Assembly (NCBI GenBank): GCA_964019425.1
Contig: OZ025852.1
Coordinates: forward strand, 123,501 to 187,500
From: Flectonema sp. DT1601
Taxonomy: Eukaryota; Euglenozoa; Diplonemea; Diplonemida; Diplonemidae
Length of the DNA: 64,000 nt
Direction: 5' to 3'
Positions 43,546 to 54,828 of the stretch are shown here, in pieces. Below the pieces are notes generated by a model. It was not told the DNA's origin and did no database searches. It was given only the letters and a program-made list of their open reading frames with translations. A program made the position numbers and the translations under genes. The first letter of the stretch is position 1; each line of letters begins with the position of its first letter.

Positions 43546-45411
43546 CTATGGTAGAAGGAAGTCTGTTAACGGCATATTTACTAATGCGGTGATAATTGGA
43601 ACTGATGACGTTGCAGAACAGACGTAAACTCGTATCACATCCGACCCAGCGGACTCATCAATGCAAAGGACGGAAACCTCATAATGATATACCAGTGATG
43701 GGACTAATACGGGGATAACCTGATTTAGTTTTGTTGTTATTTTTTTTCTTTAATACTCAATAATATTATCGTATGAGTGTAATGACCATACCATCGTCGG
43801 CTTCCTCATTTGGTATATCGATTTATTGTAAGTAAATATAATAGGAATAGCTGTTAATGATTTCAATCCAGTGTTTTGGATGTTTAATTTTATTTTAAAA
43901 AGTGGACCAAGACCTTGGACATGTGCAGTTAATCGAAGACTACATCCGCCAGTGTTTGACAAGGGACCTTGACCGTCTGTTAGGATTTTGACGTATGCCC
44001 TTGCAGTTTGCAGACGGAGTTTACAGAGGTCTCTCTGAAACACTCGATGCATTTCAATGCCGAAGTCTTTCTCACGTTGAGTTTGCTCGACATATAATTT
44101 TGTTTTTTTAGGAACTTTTAATGGAATATCCTGCTCTGGAGGTGGTCCCACCTGCTGTCCTTTCGTCACTTCCAACGACGCCAAACGCGGAAGCATTTTG
44201 ATCATCACAGCACCTGTCTTTGTCGTGATTATAAGTGTCGCATCCTCTCGTCCATATCGTCCGTACTTAAGTCCTGTTACTATGTCTTTGACTTGAATTG
44301 TATTTATAAGAGTCTTACCATTGTACACTCTGACTTCACCGTTTGATAAGGCAACAATACATGCTTTGGTTCCTCTCATAGTCTCAAGCTGAATAGAACA
44401 TAAATTAGTGATCGCAGCCGGTAGGTATGTGCTGTATTGTTTCTTTCCTTTAACGTGGTAGGCATGTAGGACATTTCCCATTGTTCCGATGACTATACTT
44501 TTGTCTACTCTCACCATTCCACATGGTTGGGATTCAAGTTCGATTGCGACACCGAGAGACTCTCCGTTTTTGATGGTGTTGATATTACCATTTCTACAGG
44601 CTATCACTATACGATAATCAACGTTGTAGAGACCAGTTGCGCATAGGAAGACGGGAGGGCTCTGAAGCTGAACTTTTTTTATGATTTGAAATTGAGAATC
44701 TAAAATTAATATTCTGGAATTCTCTGTTCCCAAAACCAAATAACCGACAGCACCAACATCGTCAGAATCCTTTCGGAGAACTGTCATACAAGTAATGACT
44801 GTTTGCTGAATGAGTGGTAAGTTCTTACACTCATCAACAAACGTTTCTCTTTCACTCGACTCTTCAATAGAGAGGAGTTCAAGAGATCTCGTACTCAGAG
44901 GTACTCCGTTTTCCTTTGCGTGTTGTAAGACTTCCAATGCTGAGGCTGTAGTAACCTTCCCCCCTCTGATGTTTGCCCAAACATCAGCTTCTATGGGATT
45001 GATCTCAATACACGGTAGGAAAAATTTATAAAAAGGTTTTAAATTCTTATAAATAAAAACACTTGGACCGCTAGCAACAGCGATAGCTGGTCTCCTAATC
45101 AAGTCGTTTGGTTCCGTGTAGAACGCACAGACTGCGCAAGGTGTGTCCAGAAGTGGTGTTTCGAATGCTAAGTCAGTACCAGAAAAAACTTTTAATTTTT
45201 TTTGGTAATCTGCGATGAGAAGCTTATGATCACCGTCTCCGTTTATATCAGCCAGTTCAATGCAAGAGCTAAAACAACGAACACCCGCAAGTGGATTTAA
45301 CCAAGCATCCAACCAGAGTGGTTCCCCTGATGGTGTCTTCCCAACAGGTGCAATCGACGACACAACATCTGCCTGTTGCGGAACATCAGCTTCCGACACG
45401 ACATCTGTCAT
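43546..45411 (-). CDS. BBS1: BBS1, Bardet-Biedl syndrome 1 protein (BBSome subunit)
   Basis: Exons 45411-43792 and 43719-43546, joined in phase 0, giving 597 residues (human BBS1 is 593). BBS1 is the BBSome subunit that binds ARL6/BBS3 and carries membrane proteins along the cilium. The N-terminal beta-propeller shows LWLDAWLNPLAGVRCFSSC, ASGPSVFIYKNLKPFYKFFL and VLGTENSRILILDSQ, then FGRYGRED-like TGLKYGRYGREDATLIITTK. The C-terminal gamma-adaptin-ear-like part contains LGPLFKIKLNIQNTG. Exon 2 supplies VIPVLVPSLVYHYEV and VPIITALVNMP, matching the family's ending. The start at MTDVV is chosen because the acceptor TTTTCTAACTCAGCAG lies between it and the upstream Met. Confidence 0.96.
43720..43791 (-). 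other. intron of BBS1
   Basis: 72 nt, starting GTATGG and ending AAACTAAATCAG, with an A-rich 3' half. Removal is required to reach the conserved C-terminus. Confidence 0.93.
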
Positions 45412-45963
45412 TTTATGTACGCTGAGATCTGCTGAGTTAGAAAATAAGATAAACGACAGCGTGAAAAACACATCAATATTTTTTTTTTTTTGTAAATAAG
45501 GAAAACAAACCATGACGTAACTCTGACACAATGGATCATCGCCTTCTTATGTTTCTTTCTTTCTATCTTTTCTTTCTCATCACCACAGCACATTAGTACT
45601 GCACAGTCAGCTAGGTGAAAATATTTCCTCCTCAATTGGCACAGTGCTGTCTTACCAATGCCAGTCGTTGTATATGTTTGACATGACTCTGCTTTTGTAA
45701 TCACTTTTTTTTTTTTTTTTTAAATTATTTTCTTCGTTATCTTCTTTTTGATTCAAAAAAACACTTCATTGCGGGGAAAAAAAAAAACTTTTTTTTTTGA
45801 AAGTAGTAACTGAATGCAGCAGAAGGCTGGTTAGGGCCGCAAAAACATTTTTCAAATTCCTTTTTTTTTTTTTTTTTTTTTAAAGTTATCCTTTTTCTTA
45901 AACAGTAGTGGTCCGATTAGAATTAAGTGGCCTTCTGTTGCAGATGCAAGGTGGAGGGTTTTC
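45412..45963. other. intergenic spacer with BBS1 leader
   Basis: Contains the BBS1 leader and acceptor near 45430. A minus-strand mixed-composition open stretch at about 45480-45704 (including TTTGIGKTALCQLRRKY) is probably not translated: it has a GTG start and lies across the BBS1 acceptor. Confidence 0.55.
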
Positions 45964-46055
45964 TTATGCCTTCGTTGTTTTTGGTGACTGTTGTTTTTTT
46001 TTTTTTTTTGTGATTATGTTGATTACATCACGTCCGTCAAAATACTATAATTTTG

Positions 46056-46089
<34 letters not shown>

Positions 46090-46941
46090 ACATACCAAAT
46101 CAAACATCAAAGCATCAGAGTCAACCATGGCTTTATTCTTACCCTTAGCAATCGCTAAGGCAATTTCTTTGGCTGCTTCGAATTTTCTAAGTTCGATAAA
46201 TGCGTTGTTTTGTTTGCAGGCGTTTCCAATCAATCTCGCTGATTCGGCTTCTCCCTGAGCAAGAATAATTATTCCTTGTTTTTCTTGTTGAGCTTGTTCG
46301 ACCTTGAATCGTGCGCGTTCAGCCATTTGTTGTGCGATCTGTTTTGATTCTACTGCCTGAGTGTATTCTTTACCAAAGTTCATTTGAACAATAGAAACGT
46401 CCATGATATCCAAACAGAATTCTTTTGCTCTTTCTGACAACTCATGTGTGATTGATGCAGAGACTTCTGGTCTTCTTGTGATAAGTTCAGAAGCATTGTA
46501 TTGAGCAATAACAGATTTTAATACTTCATTTGATATACTAGGAAGGACGACGTCAGCGTAGTTGCCTCCTAATCTTCTGTACAATTCTTGTAATCTGTGT
46601 TCATTGGCACGATATAAAACACGAACCGTTGTATTCACAATCTGTAAATCTCTTGATCCCTGAGAGGACTGAATACTGACAGGCTGCTGTCTAACGTCAA
46701 ACTGAATAGGTCTTTCGACAAAAGGAATTCTCAGATGGGTTCCTGGTCCAAACGATTTGGTATCGAGACCAGCCAAAATATTAAATTTAATCGCCTTATA
46801 ACCTCCCTGTACAGTGTACACGGAGTTGTACACCACTCCTGCGAAAACAGCTCCTCCAAAAAGAAGTGCTACTGCTGATCTACCGGCTGCTGCCTGAGAC
46901 TTGAGCTTGTCAATATCACCAAGACCGAAGTTTCTTCCCAT
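45964..46941 (-). CDS. PHB2: prohibitin-2, mitochondrial inner membrane scaffold
   Basis: Exons 46941-46096 and 45987-45964 (8 codons including the stop), giving about 289 residues. Prohibitins form ring complexes in the mitochondrial inner membrane. The start MGRNFGLGDIDKLKS is followed by a hydrophobic anchor (about 20-40). The SPFH/PHB domain contains GSRDLQIVNTTVRVLYR, LPSISNEVLKSVIAQYNASE and KEYTQAVESKQIAQQMAERA. The last two point to PHB2 rather than PHB1. The exon ends ALMFDL before GTATGT. The last exon (SPKTTKA) is less sure, because another AG (ATTATAG) exists in the same intron. The acceptor TTTTTCCAACAAG lies about 25 bases before the ATG. Confidence 0.92.
45988..46095 (-). other. 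probable intron of PHB2
   Basis: 108 nt, starting GTATGTAA followed by about 30 T, and ending in an A run plus CAACAG. The alternative acceptor ATTATAG, nearer the donor, would give an immediate stop. Confidence 0.7.
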
Positions 46942-46966
46942 TTTTAGTTTGTTCTTTTTTACTTTT

Positions 46967-47199
46967 CTTGTTGGAAAAAAAAAAAAAAGATGAAAGGCCA
47001 TTCGGTATATTACAAATATAAAAACTTATATAAAAGATTATTTAGGATTTCTTCCTCTCGCAGTCGCCTGACCAAAACACACTTTTTGTTGCCGTTGTCG
47101 TTGGTACAAAAATTGAAGGCTTAAATAAATAACAAAATAATACGAGAGTCGTTGGTCTCGTAATTTAGTTCCAGTGTGAGAAGAAAGTGACCAAGGTTT

Positions 47200-47231
<32 letters not shown>

Positions 47232-47663
47232 ACAACACACAACACAAAAAAGAGGATTGTTCGTCGATTTTTCTCTTCACCACTCGGGGTTTTTTTTTTT
47301 TTTTTTTTTCTTCTTCTTTTTTTTTTTGCTGCTGTTGTTGTTTTTTTTTTCCCTTAGTTTTTTTTGAATAAGAAAACAACAAACAAGAAGAACTGTCCAT
47401 TTCCATTTCCATTTCCTTTTTTTTTTTTTTTTTTTTTTTTCAATCCCTCTTCTACAATACGAAAAAAAAACGTACTTCGACAAGGGTGTAAAATGCCTTA
47501 TTCCCAGATATGTGGAGTTGACATCTCTCAGTTTTATTTTTTTTTTTAACGGAATGAGTAAAAAAAAGGTGGATATTCTTCTGTAATGTGTGACGGTTGG
47601 CACTCACGATAACTCTTTTGGGTTCTTAATTCGTATGACTTTTTCTCAGGTTGAGAATCATCA
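46967..47663. other. intergenic spacer, homopolymer-rich
   Basis: Nearly 700 bases between PHB2 and the glucosidase II stop, with T runs near 47200, 47290 and 47417-47440. Open frames here are Lys/Phe artefacts. Confidence 0.65.
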
Positions 47664-50281
47664 CTAAAGTTCGTCTCCTGCATTTGGAGTGTCAACACCA
47701 AATTGGACCTTCCAATCATCTTCAACGCGGAGATTAGGTTTTCTAATCGTTGCGATTCGGGCTCTTGCATCCCACTGAACAGTTCCAGCGCTCGATTTTT
47801 CCGGCTGTTTTTTTTTTTTTTTTTAAATTGATCAAAAAATACAGATAAAAGCTAGGACACATACCGAAGATTTCAGTCCGTAGAATACAATTCTCTCGAT
47901 GAGAATATCAGTCTTGAAGTTCATGTCGTTTGGAAACTGTTTTATTTTTTTTATGTTTTCAGTTCACACTTTAGTTCAAAAACAAACAACACAACAACAT
48001 ACCTGAGTAGCATAAGGAGAACTGTCAACGTATTTAGTACAAGACAACACATTGTTGCTGTACTTAAATTCTCTGTGAATAAAGCTACCCTGTTGGTATT
48101 CAAACGAGTGGCTGTCGTCTAAGTACAGCTCTCCTTCTGCAGAGTTGGTGCTGTCGAGGGCGATCTGTTGTTTTTTTTTTTTTTTTTTTTTTTTTTTCCC
48201 CTCCTCTCTGACTCATAAATAACAACACATACCACGAGTGTGATCGGATCCCAGAACTGAGCTGCAGTTGATCTGCGAACACGTTCTCTCTTTGGAATGA
48301 TGTAACCCCCACGTACTAATGCTGGGAGATCGTCTAAATCAGCTGCTAGAGAAAGATCACCAGATTGGTAAGACTCACCTGTGTACAAGTTATACCAAGG
48401 TGATGACGGAAGATAGTATGAAACAGTTCTCTCACCAGAAGTAATTACAGGCTTTACCATTATCGCAGGTCCAAGAAGAATCTGTCTATCAATCAAACCA
48501 GCGCGGGCATCTGCTGGAAACTCAAAATACAACGGCATCAATACAGACTCTCCTCTTCGATGTGCTCTAAAGAATTGAGTGTACAAATATGGAAGCAGTT
48601 GATATCTTCTAACGATTGCCTTACGGATGGTAGCAGTGGTTTCCTCTCCGAAGAGCCATGGTTCACGACGTTTAGTTTCTAAGTGAGCATGACCTCTAAA
48701 GAATGGATAGAAAGCTCCAAACTGATACCATCTAATTAGTAATTCCTCCTCAGGATTGCCGAAGAATCCACCAACATCAGCACCAACAAAAGGAAGACCA
48801 GCTACAGACATAGAAAGCAACATAGGTGCTGAAATATCCAAATGTGACCACTCTGCTTTGTTATCTCCGGTCCAAACAGCAGCGTATTTCTGTGATCCAG
48901 AATAGAAAGATCTGCTTAAAATAAAAGGTCTCGTTGTTTTTGTATGTGGAGGAGTCAGAGACCTCTCGTACAAACCTTGATAAGCAGCCATTGTTTGATA
49001 ATAACCATACATGTTGTGAAGTTCTCTGTGAGTTGCCTTATTTCCATTCTTGTGAGTGTGAACAGCAGTCATGTCCATCGTCACTTCAGGAGCGTTAAAA
49101 ACAGAAGGTTCATTCATATCGATCCAGATGTATAAATCAGGAGTAGATCCTTTGTACATATCATACTTGAATAGCGTAGCGTACCAATCACGAACATCGC
49201 TGTTGTAATAATCTAACCAAGAGGATTGACCTGGCCAACAGTGACCTTCAAAGTCTGATCCGGATGCAGTCTTCACGTAGTATCCTTTCTCAGTTGCAGT
49301 TTCATGAACGTGATAACCTGCTGCGCGTTTGATGTGGGGATCTGAAATGGTTACAACTTTTCTTCCTTTGGAAGCAATCTTGTTAATCATTCTTTCAGGA
49401 TTTGGGAAATTATGAGAATCCCAAGTAAAGTATCTCTTACCATCAGTGTGTTCAATATCCAACCAGATTACATCATAAGGGATGAAGTGTTTATCAAACC
49501 CTTCGTCTACTTCAAGAGTATCATCTTCTGATCTATAATTCCATCTACACTGGTGATATCCAAGAGAGAATAATGGATGCATTGCCATCTTACCAGTGAT
49601 GTAACTGTACTGACGGAGAACATCTGCTGGAGTTGGTCCCGGGAAGAAGAACACATCATAGATTCCACCTTTGCTTTCCCACTTTGCAATCTTTGAATCA
49701 CCAGCAGTGCTAAATCCAACAGAGGTATCAGCTGAGTTCAACCACAGAATACCAACAGTTTTTCCAGATACTGTTGAGTGAGCCTGAAGGAATGGTTTAC
49801 TACCATAAATACCTCCAGTATCATCTAGCTTGTATTCGAATACATCAAGATTCATTAGTCGATAACTTCTGTCATCTTGAAGAGGAAGATTCATTGCGTG
49901 TTCTGGTATTCCATACAATTGATTTTTAGAAGGAAAGTCAAACGTTGCTTCAATATTTTCATCTTCGTGATCAGTCTTTGTGATGCTGAATTTGATGTTC
50001 TGATCACCGGATGTGAAAGATGCTGTCAACCCGCTAAGGGAAACGCTGGATGTAGAAGATGAGATTTTTTGATTTTCAACTGTCGCTTTATTAACAGCAT
50101 CAACAGTAACAACGTCGCTAACTTCATAAACATTTTTACCATCTCGACGATAACGTAGTCTCATTACGCCATGGTCGTAGTCATTCACTTCTGCTGTGAA
50201 TCCACTTCCCACTGAACCACTCCACCCATGACATGGCAGAGTCGCCAATGCCACTACCGCCACTGTTCGCAGCAGTAGCAT
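47664..50281 (-). CDS. glucosidase II alpha subunit (GH31)
   Basis: Four exons (50281-48233, 48164-48003, 47936-47865, 47804-47664), all phase 0, giving 807 residues. The enzyme trims glucose from N-glycans in the ER and is GH31 like GANAB. A signal peptide is visible (MLLLRTVAVVALATLPCHG). The catalytic domain shows the nucleophile D388 in YIWIDMNEPSVF and the acid/base candidate D473 in AVWTGDNKAEW. Further motifs are HCWPGQSSWLDYY, GADVGGFFGNPEEELLIRWY and GAFYPFFRGHAHL. The small distal exons supply the beta-sandwich end, including GELYLDDSHSFEY, LIERIVFYGLKSS and ATIRKPNLRVEDDWKVQF, which match the family tail. The leader acceptor TACACAG lies about 35 bases before the ATG. Lysosomal acid glucosidase is less likely because of the ADVGGFF context and the tail. 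Confidence 0.95.
47805..47864 (-). other. intron 3 of glucosidase II alpha
   Basis: 60 nt, starting GTATGTG and ending in an A run plus CAG. Phase 0. Confidence 0.9.
47937..48002 (-). other. intron 2 of glucosidase II alpha
   Basis: 66 nt, starting GTATGTTG and ending AAATAAAACAG. Phase 0. Confidence 0.9.
48165..48232 (-). other. intron 1 of glucosidase II alpha
   Basis: 68 nt, starting GTATGTG and ending in about 25 A followed by CAACAG. There is no pyrimidine tract before the acceptor. Phase 0. Confidence 0.9.
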
Positions 50282-50605
50282 TTTATTATTTTGTTATTTT
50301 TGATCTGTGTAGTGGATACGAATAATTGACTTAACCATAAAGTAACTACTTACCAATCTAAATCGTAAGCTACCATGCATTACGGTTACTCAAAACAGCT
50401 GGAAATATAACAATTGTAAATTTTTTTTTTTTTTTTTCAAAAATATGAAATCCGAAGGGGTTCAGATACTGAGGCACCACTTGATCTCTGCTGGAAATCA
50501 CACATTCAAACCTATGAGGTACCAATGTTGAGTTGCTGGATAGATGTGTCAACAAACTAATCACATATAATCTCTCTTTATAAACCGATATCCTTTATAT
50601 AATAA
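50282..50605. other. intergenic spacer
   Basis: Spacer of 324 bases with unusually mixed composition at 50430-50560. Its minus-strand open codons have no start in context and no motif. Confidence 0.6.
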
Positions 50606-51196
50606 TTACGTCTTTAGTTTCAATGGCGCTGAATTATAATGCTCTGAGAGAACATGTTGATGTCGGTGATAGGATAGTACGAGAGGAGGTTCTGGGAATG
50701 AGTCTCCGAATATTTGATTTTCACCCTCAGATTGAATGACTGTGATGGGAACTTGAAGAGCTTGACTGAGAGCTCGTATTTCATGAGAGCCGCCCCAGTG
50801 AAGTGTGTTGGCTATTTGATTGCAGTACTCAGAAAACACAACGCTCTCTTCAAAGAAGGGTATGAAATCATCAGCGTGAGATTTGAGATATTTAGCACAC
50901 AGTTTTCGTAAACCATCCGATGAAATCCTCCTTCTATCAGTGCACTCCATCTGATGTGCTATTGCATAAAAAAGACAATTACCATCGCTAGATACTTCGT
51001 ATATGACTCTTCCCTCTTTCGATAGCCTCGATCCCAATTTCTTCTCTTCTTCAGATCGTAGTTTGTCTTTGTCACCCGCCGCGGGTGATGAGTCGTTTTC
51101 TTTCTTTCTCTTTTCCCTTTCCTTTGCTTTTTGCTTTTTATAGTGAGCTTCTTTCTCTTCCGGAGTCATAGTTTTTTTTGCTTTTTTTCCAGGCAT
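50606..51196 (-). CDS. OTU-domain deubiquitinase (OTUD6-like)
   Basis: A complete single-exon protein of 196 residues. The first about 60 residues are a Lys/Glu-rich helix, and the OTU protease domain follows. The catalytic triad is visible: D71 and C74 in SSDGNCLFYAIAHQM, and H186 in SEHYNSAPL. Other family marks are NTLHWGGSHEIRALSQALQV and VLSYHRHQHVLSEHYN. OTUD6-type enzymes cleave ubiquitin chains and act on translation-related targets. The N-terminal helix is shorter than in human OTUD6B. It is the first gene of the minus-strand array in this window. A possible acceptor, TTTTGTACAG, lies about 45 bases before the ATG. Confidence 0.93.
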   Translation of the reverse strand: MPGKKAKKTMTPEEKEAHYKKQKAKEREKRKKENDSSPAAGDKDKLRSEEEKKLGSRLSKEGRVIYEVSSDGNCLFYAIAHQMECTDRRRISSDGLRKLCAKYLKSHADDFIPFFEESVVFSEYCNQIANTLHWGGSHEIRALSQALQVPITVIQSEGENQIFGDSFPEPPLVLSYHRHQHVLSEHYNSAPLKLKT

Positions 51197-53488
51197 TTTT
51201 TTTTTTTGTTAGATTTTTATTATTATTATTATTATTCTGTACAAAATAAAAAAATAACAATAATACAATAATACCAATCCAATAAGTAGGGTTAATTTAT
51301 CATCTTTTAATATTCAGTCAGTGACCTTTACATGAAAGACGTCATCGCATCAGGTAACCTAAAAAAGAAGGGGAAAAAGAAGTATTATTTATCTAATTAA
51401 ATCACTTTTTACATAGGTCGCTGCAATGCGGACCTTGAAAAGGGAAAGCTGAGGAAGGAGCAAGAAGCGTTATGTATGTTGTTTTTTTTTTTTTTTTTTT
51501 TTTTTTGTACCCGACGTAGTCAGAGAAACTATTCAGATTGAAAGCTAAGTTATTTCTTATGGTCATTATGATTTATTTTCCCCCCCCTCTGGCTGAGACA
51601 GGATTCTGTCTGCGATTCAAGCAAAAAATATGCTTTCGTTCTGTCTCATGAGGATGGGTTTGAGAGTCGAATTCCCTCTCTTCTCCGATTCACTCGCAAT
51701 CTTTTTTCCTCCCATCACCACTCGTAGGTATCGTGACAATGAAGCTCCCTCACATCACTTTTACTTTTTTTTTTTTTTTTTTCGTTATTTCCATGTTCTA
51801 CCACATACAATAATCAAACGTAATAATAATATTTATTACTACCAAATACATCCCATAAGATAATTTCTTGCGAGTAAAAAAAGAGGAGTTCTGCTTAAAA
51901 AAAATAAACAACACAGTTCCCCAGGTAGTGGATTCGTTGTAATATTACTAACCTAGTGTGCAGAGATATAAGAGATGATTATCAGTTCTTTTTTTTTTTT
52001 TTTTTTTTGAAGCAACTACTATTTAGGCTTTCCAAGGAGTATACACCCTCGTTATCTCTATTCACGGGTGGGGGGTGGGAGTGAGTACGGAGATGGGGAA
52101 AAAAAAAAAAAAATACATCAAATAATGCACACACTCAAGTGTAAGAAACTAGGAGAAAGAAAAGGAAGAAAAAGAAAAACAAGTTCGAAGAATATTGACT
52201 TCGATGACTACCTTTTTTAACACCAACGGGGAGACAGCTAAAATTCAAGTTACGTAAAAACGCTGAACAAAAACACAAACTTTTTTTTTTTTTTTTTTTT
52301 TCCCCCCTCACTTCCACTTGGTGCTTGAGTGAAACTATTCTATGGTAGTGGTAGGTAGACTGAGGTAATTCAGAATGCCGTCGACCCCATTTCATTGAAC
52401 ATATAAGCAAAAAGCATCAAACGGAGAAACAAAAAAAAAAAAAAAAGGGGGGAAAAAATAGAGAAAAGTCACGAACATGGAGAGGAAAAAACATTTCATT
52501 GCTTATTTTTATTTATTTATTTTCCTTCAGAGAGAGTCTACCTAAACAGGGAAGAAGGTGGATGTGTGGAGGGAAGGGTTACGGCTTTGGGATGGCAAAA
52601 AAAAAAAGAAAATGCTTCTGGACTTCGGGCGACTTAAATACTTCATTTTACCTTAGCAAAAAGAAGAAAAGGGAAAGCAACTCGAAATTAGGGAAGAAAA
52701 AAAAAATAACATCCTAAAAATTTAACTCATCAAAAACGAAACCAAAAAATACAAAGGCAGCGTATTGAAAGGGTAGAATGCAGAACCCCCGACGAAAAAT
52801 TATGCAATCAAAAGACATTTTAAAAAAAGAAAAAAAAAGGGGGGATGTGGAAAAAAAAAAAAAAAAAAAAACATATAATCATATAAGAGGGAGTGAGCTT
52901 TCTTAAATATGTAGAAAATGAACCAGAACTATTTATTTTATTTTTTTTGCTTTAATTTGTTAAAGAACGGCACAGCAACTCCATGCTCCAAGAAATGCTG
53001 ACCACCTGAGGTGCACGCCCCTCAGGCAAGAATCGGGTTTTTTTTTTTTTTTTTTTTGTCCACATCGCCAGGGAAGGATGCGAAATGGAGAGGGAAAATA
53101 ATAATAGTTTTAAAATAAAAATAAAAAAAGTTAAAATGCGAAACCACTTAATATTTCCGTGGTGATTCTAACCTGCACGTGAAGGCTAAGTAAGTGCAAA
53201 AAAAAAAACGAGGAAAAAAAAAAAAAAAAAAACTTATGCAAAAAAATAAAATTAAATAAAAATATGACACGAGGATTTAACCATTACCACCAAGCCCCAA
53301 GCTTAGGTGAGGTAGAAAGCCTCAATAGTGAATATGAAGAAATAATCAACATTCCGCCTTATCTTTTACCCCACCTGTGTACCCTACCTTTAGTCGTCAC
53401 ATCGAGACCATAGCAGAGTTACTGCTTCCAGGAGAGATTTTTTTTTTTAAAAAACATTTTAACGGAGCACACAGAGAGATCACAACCA

Positions 53489-53492
<4 letters not shown>
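51197..53492. other. gene-free AT-rich flank
   Basis: No supported gene. It includes an ATT repeat near 51217, a C run near 51580 and a GT-rich string near 52065. Plus-strand codons at 51630-51760 are open but unrecognised. Confidence 0.6.

Positions 53493-53557
<65 letters not shown>
53493..53557 (+). repeat. (CT)n microsatellite, about 32 units
   Basis: A perfect CT dinucleotide run of about 65 bases, the longest simple repeat of this kind in the window. Confidence 0.97.
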
Positions 53558-53560
<3 letters not shown>

Positions 53561-54617
53561 GATAATAATAAAAAGATGAAAAGAAAAAAGAAAAAAAAAA
53601 CAAGTACTTCCGCTTTGCCGCATCAATTAGAATAAGAATGAAAAGAATAAAAAGAATGAAAAGGGGTAGCGCAGTCCACTTCTATATTTTTTTTTATAAA
53701 TCCGAATAGTCGTGATTGCAGTAGAATAGATGCTCGCAGTGGGGTGATGGCTTATTCACTACCACCAACGAGGCGGAACATCGCCACTAAGACGACTGTT
53801 AGATAATGTGAAACAATAGATGATCTGCATGTATTCACGAGAGGAAAAAAAAAAAACCGAATTAAAAAAAACAAATGAAATTCATGTGTGCGATTGTCAC
53901 ATGTTGTTCTGATGATACTTTTTTTTAAGAAAATATAATAATACCAAAGTTTAAAAAGCGTGTAGAAAAAAAAAGTAGATACGCAAAAAAAAAAAAAAAA
54001 GAAGGGTGATTAAGACTAGACTAAGTATTCACAGCAACCGGGAGGGAAGGATTGCCATCACGTTTTCACGATACTAACAAAATTGAAGCAAAACAAGAAC
54101 TGGATGCGGTATTCATTTTTTATTTGTTAAGATAACCCCGTTGATGGAAAGAATTGAGAGAAAAAATGAGACCAACCTAGGGGATGCAGTTTTCACAAAG
54201 ACACGCCCAAAACACAAAACCTAATAGTTTGGTTCACATACTGCATTGTCACCACCTTAAGATTTTGATCCCTTATTCTCTTAGTTATTTTTGTTTTTTT
54301 TTGTTTTTTTTTTTTTTTTTGACTTCGCTTCTGATGTTGTTGTTGTTGTTGCCTAGTGAATCACAATAACGATTTTTTTTTTTTTTTTTTTTTTTTTTCC
54401 CTTTTTACACCATAATACAAAAAGGAAAAAAAAAAGAAGAGAAAAAAAAAAATATTTTTCAGATTGTTTTAAATTTTTAGTATTGCAAATGAAAAAGTAC
54501 ACGAAGCAACATGCCGCGTGACAAGAAAAAAATATATGTGCGAGGGGTTTTTTTTTGGAAAGAAGTGATAATTAGGAACATATAAATAATAATAGCAGCA
54601 ACGAACAAGAATAAGTA

Positions 54618-54648
<31 letters not shown>

Positions 54649-54655
54649 TTTGTCG

Positions 54656-54686
<31 letters not shown>

Positions 54687-54789
54687 TCAAGACGGACTTT
54701 TTTGGATCCCACTACGTGAATATTAGGGTTTTCCAAAATCGAACAACTCTCTTCCCTCACATGTCATACGCCCACGTGAAGCAAAAAGA

Positions 54790-54828
<39 letters not shown>

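Noticed and set aside
45412..45531. 40-residue N-terminal extension of BBS1
   Set aside because: Crosses an acceptor (TTTTCTAACTCAG) and has Lys/Phe content. MTDVV is the better start.
47038..47603. Several Lys/Phe-rich open frames between PHB2 and glucosidase II
   Set aside because: They are translations of homopolymer runs on either strand, with no mixed-composition core.
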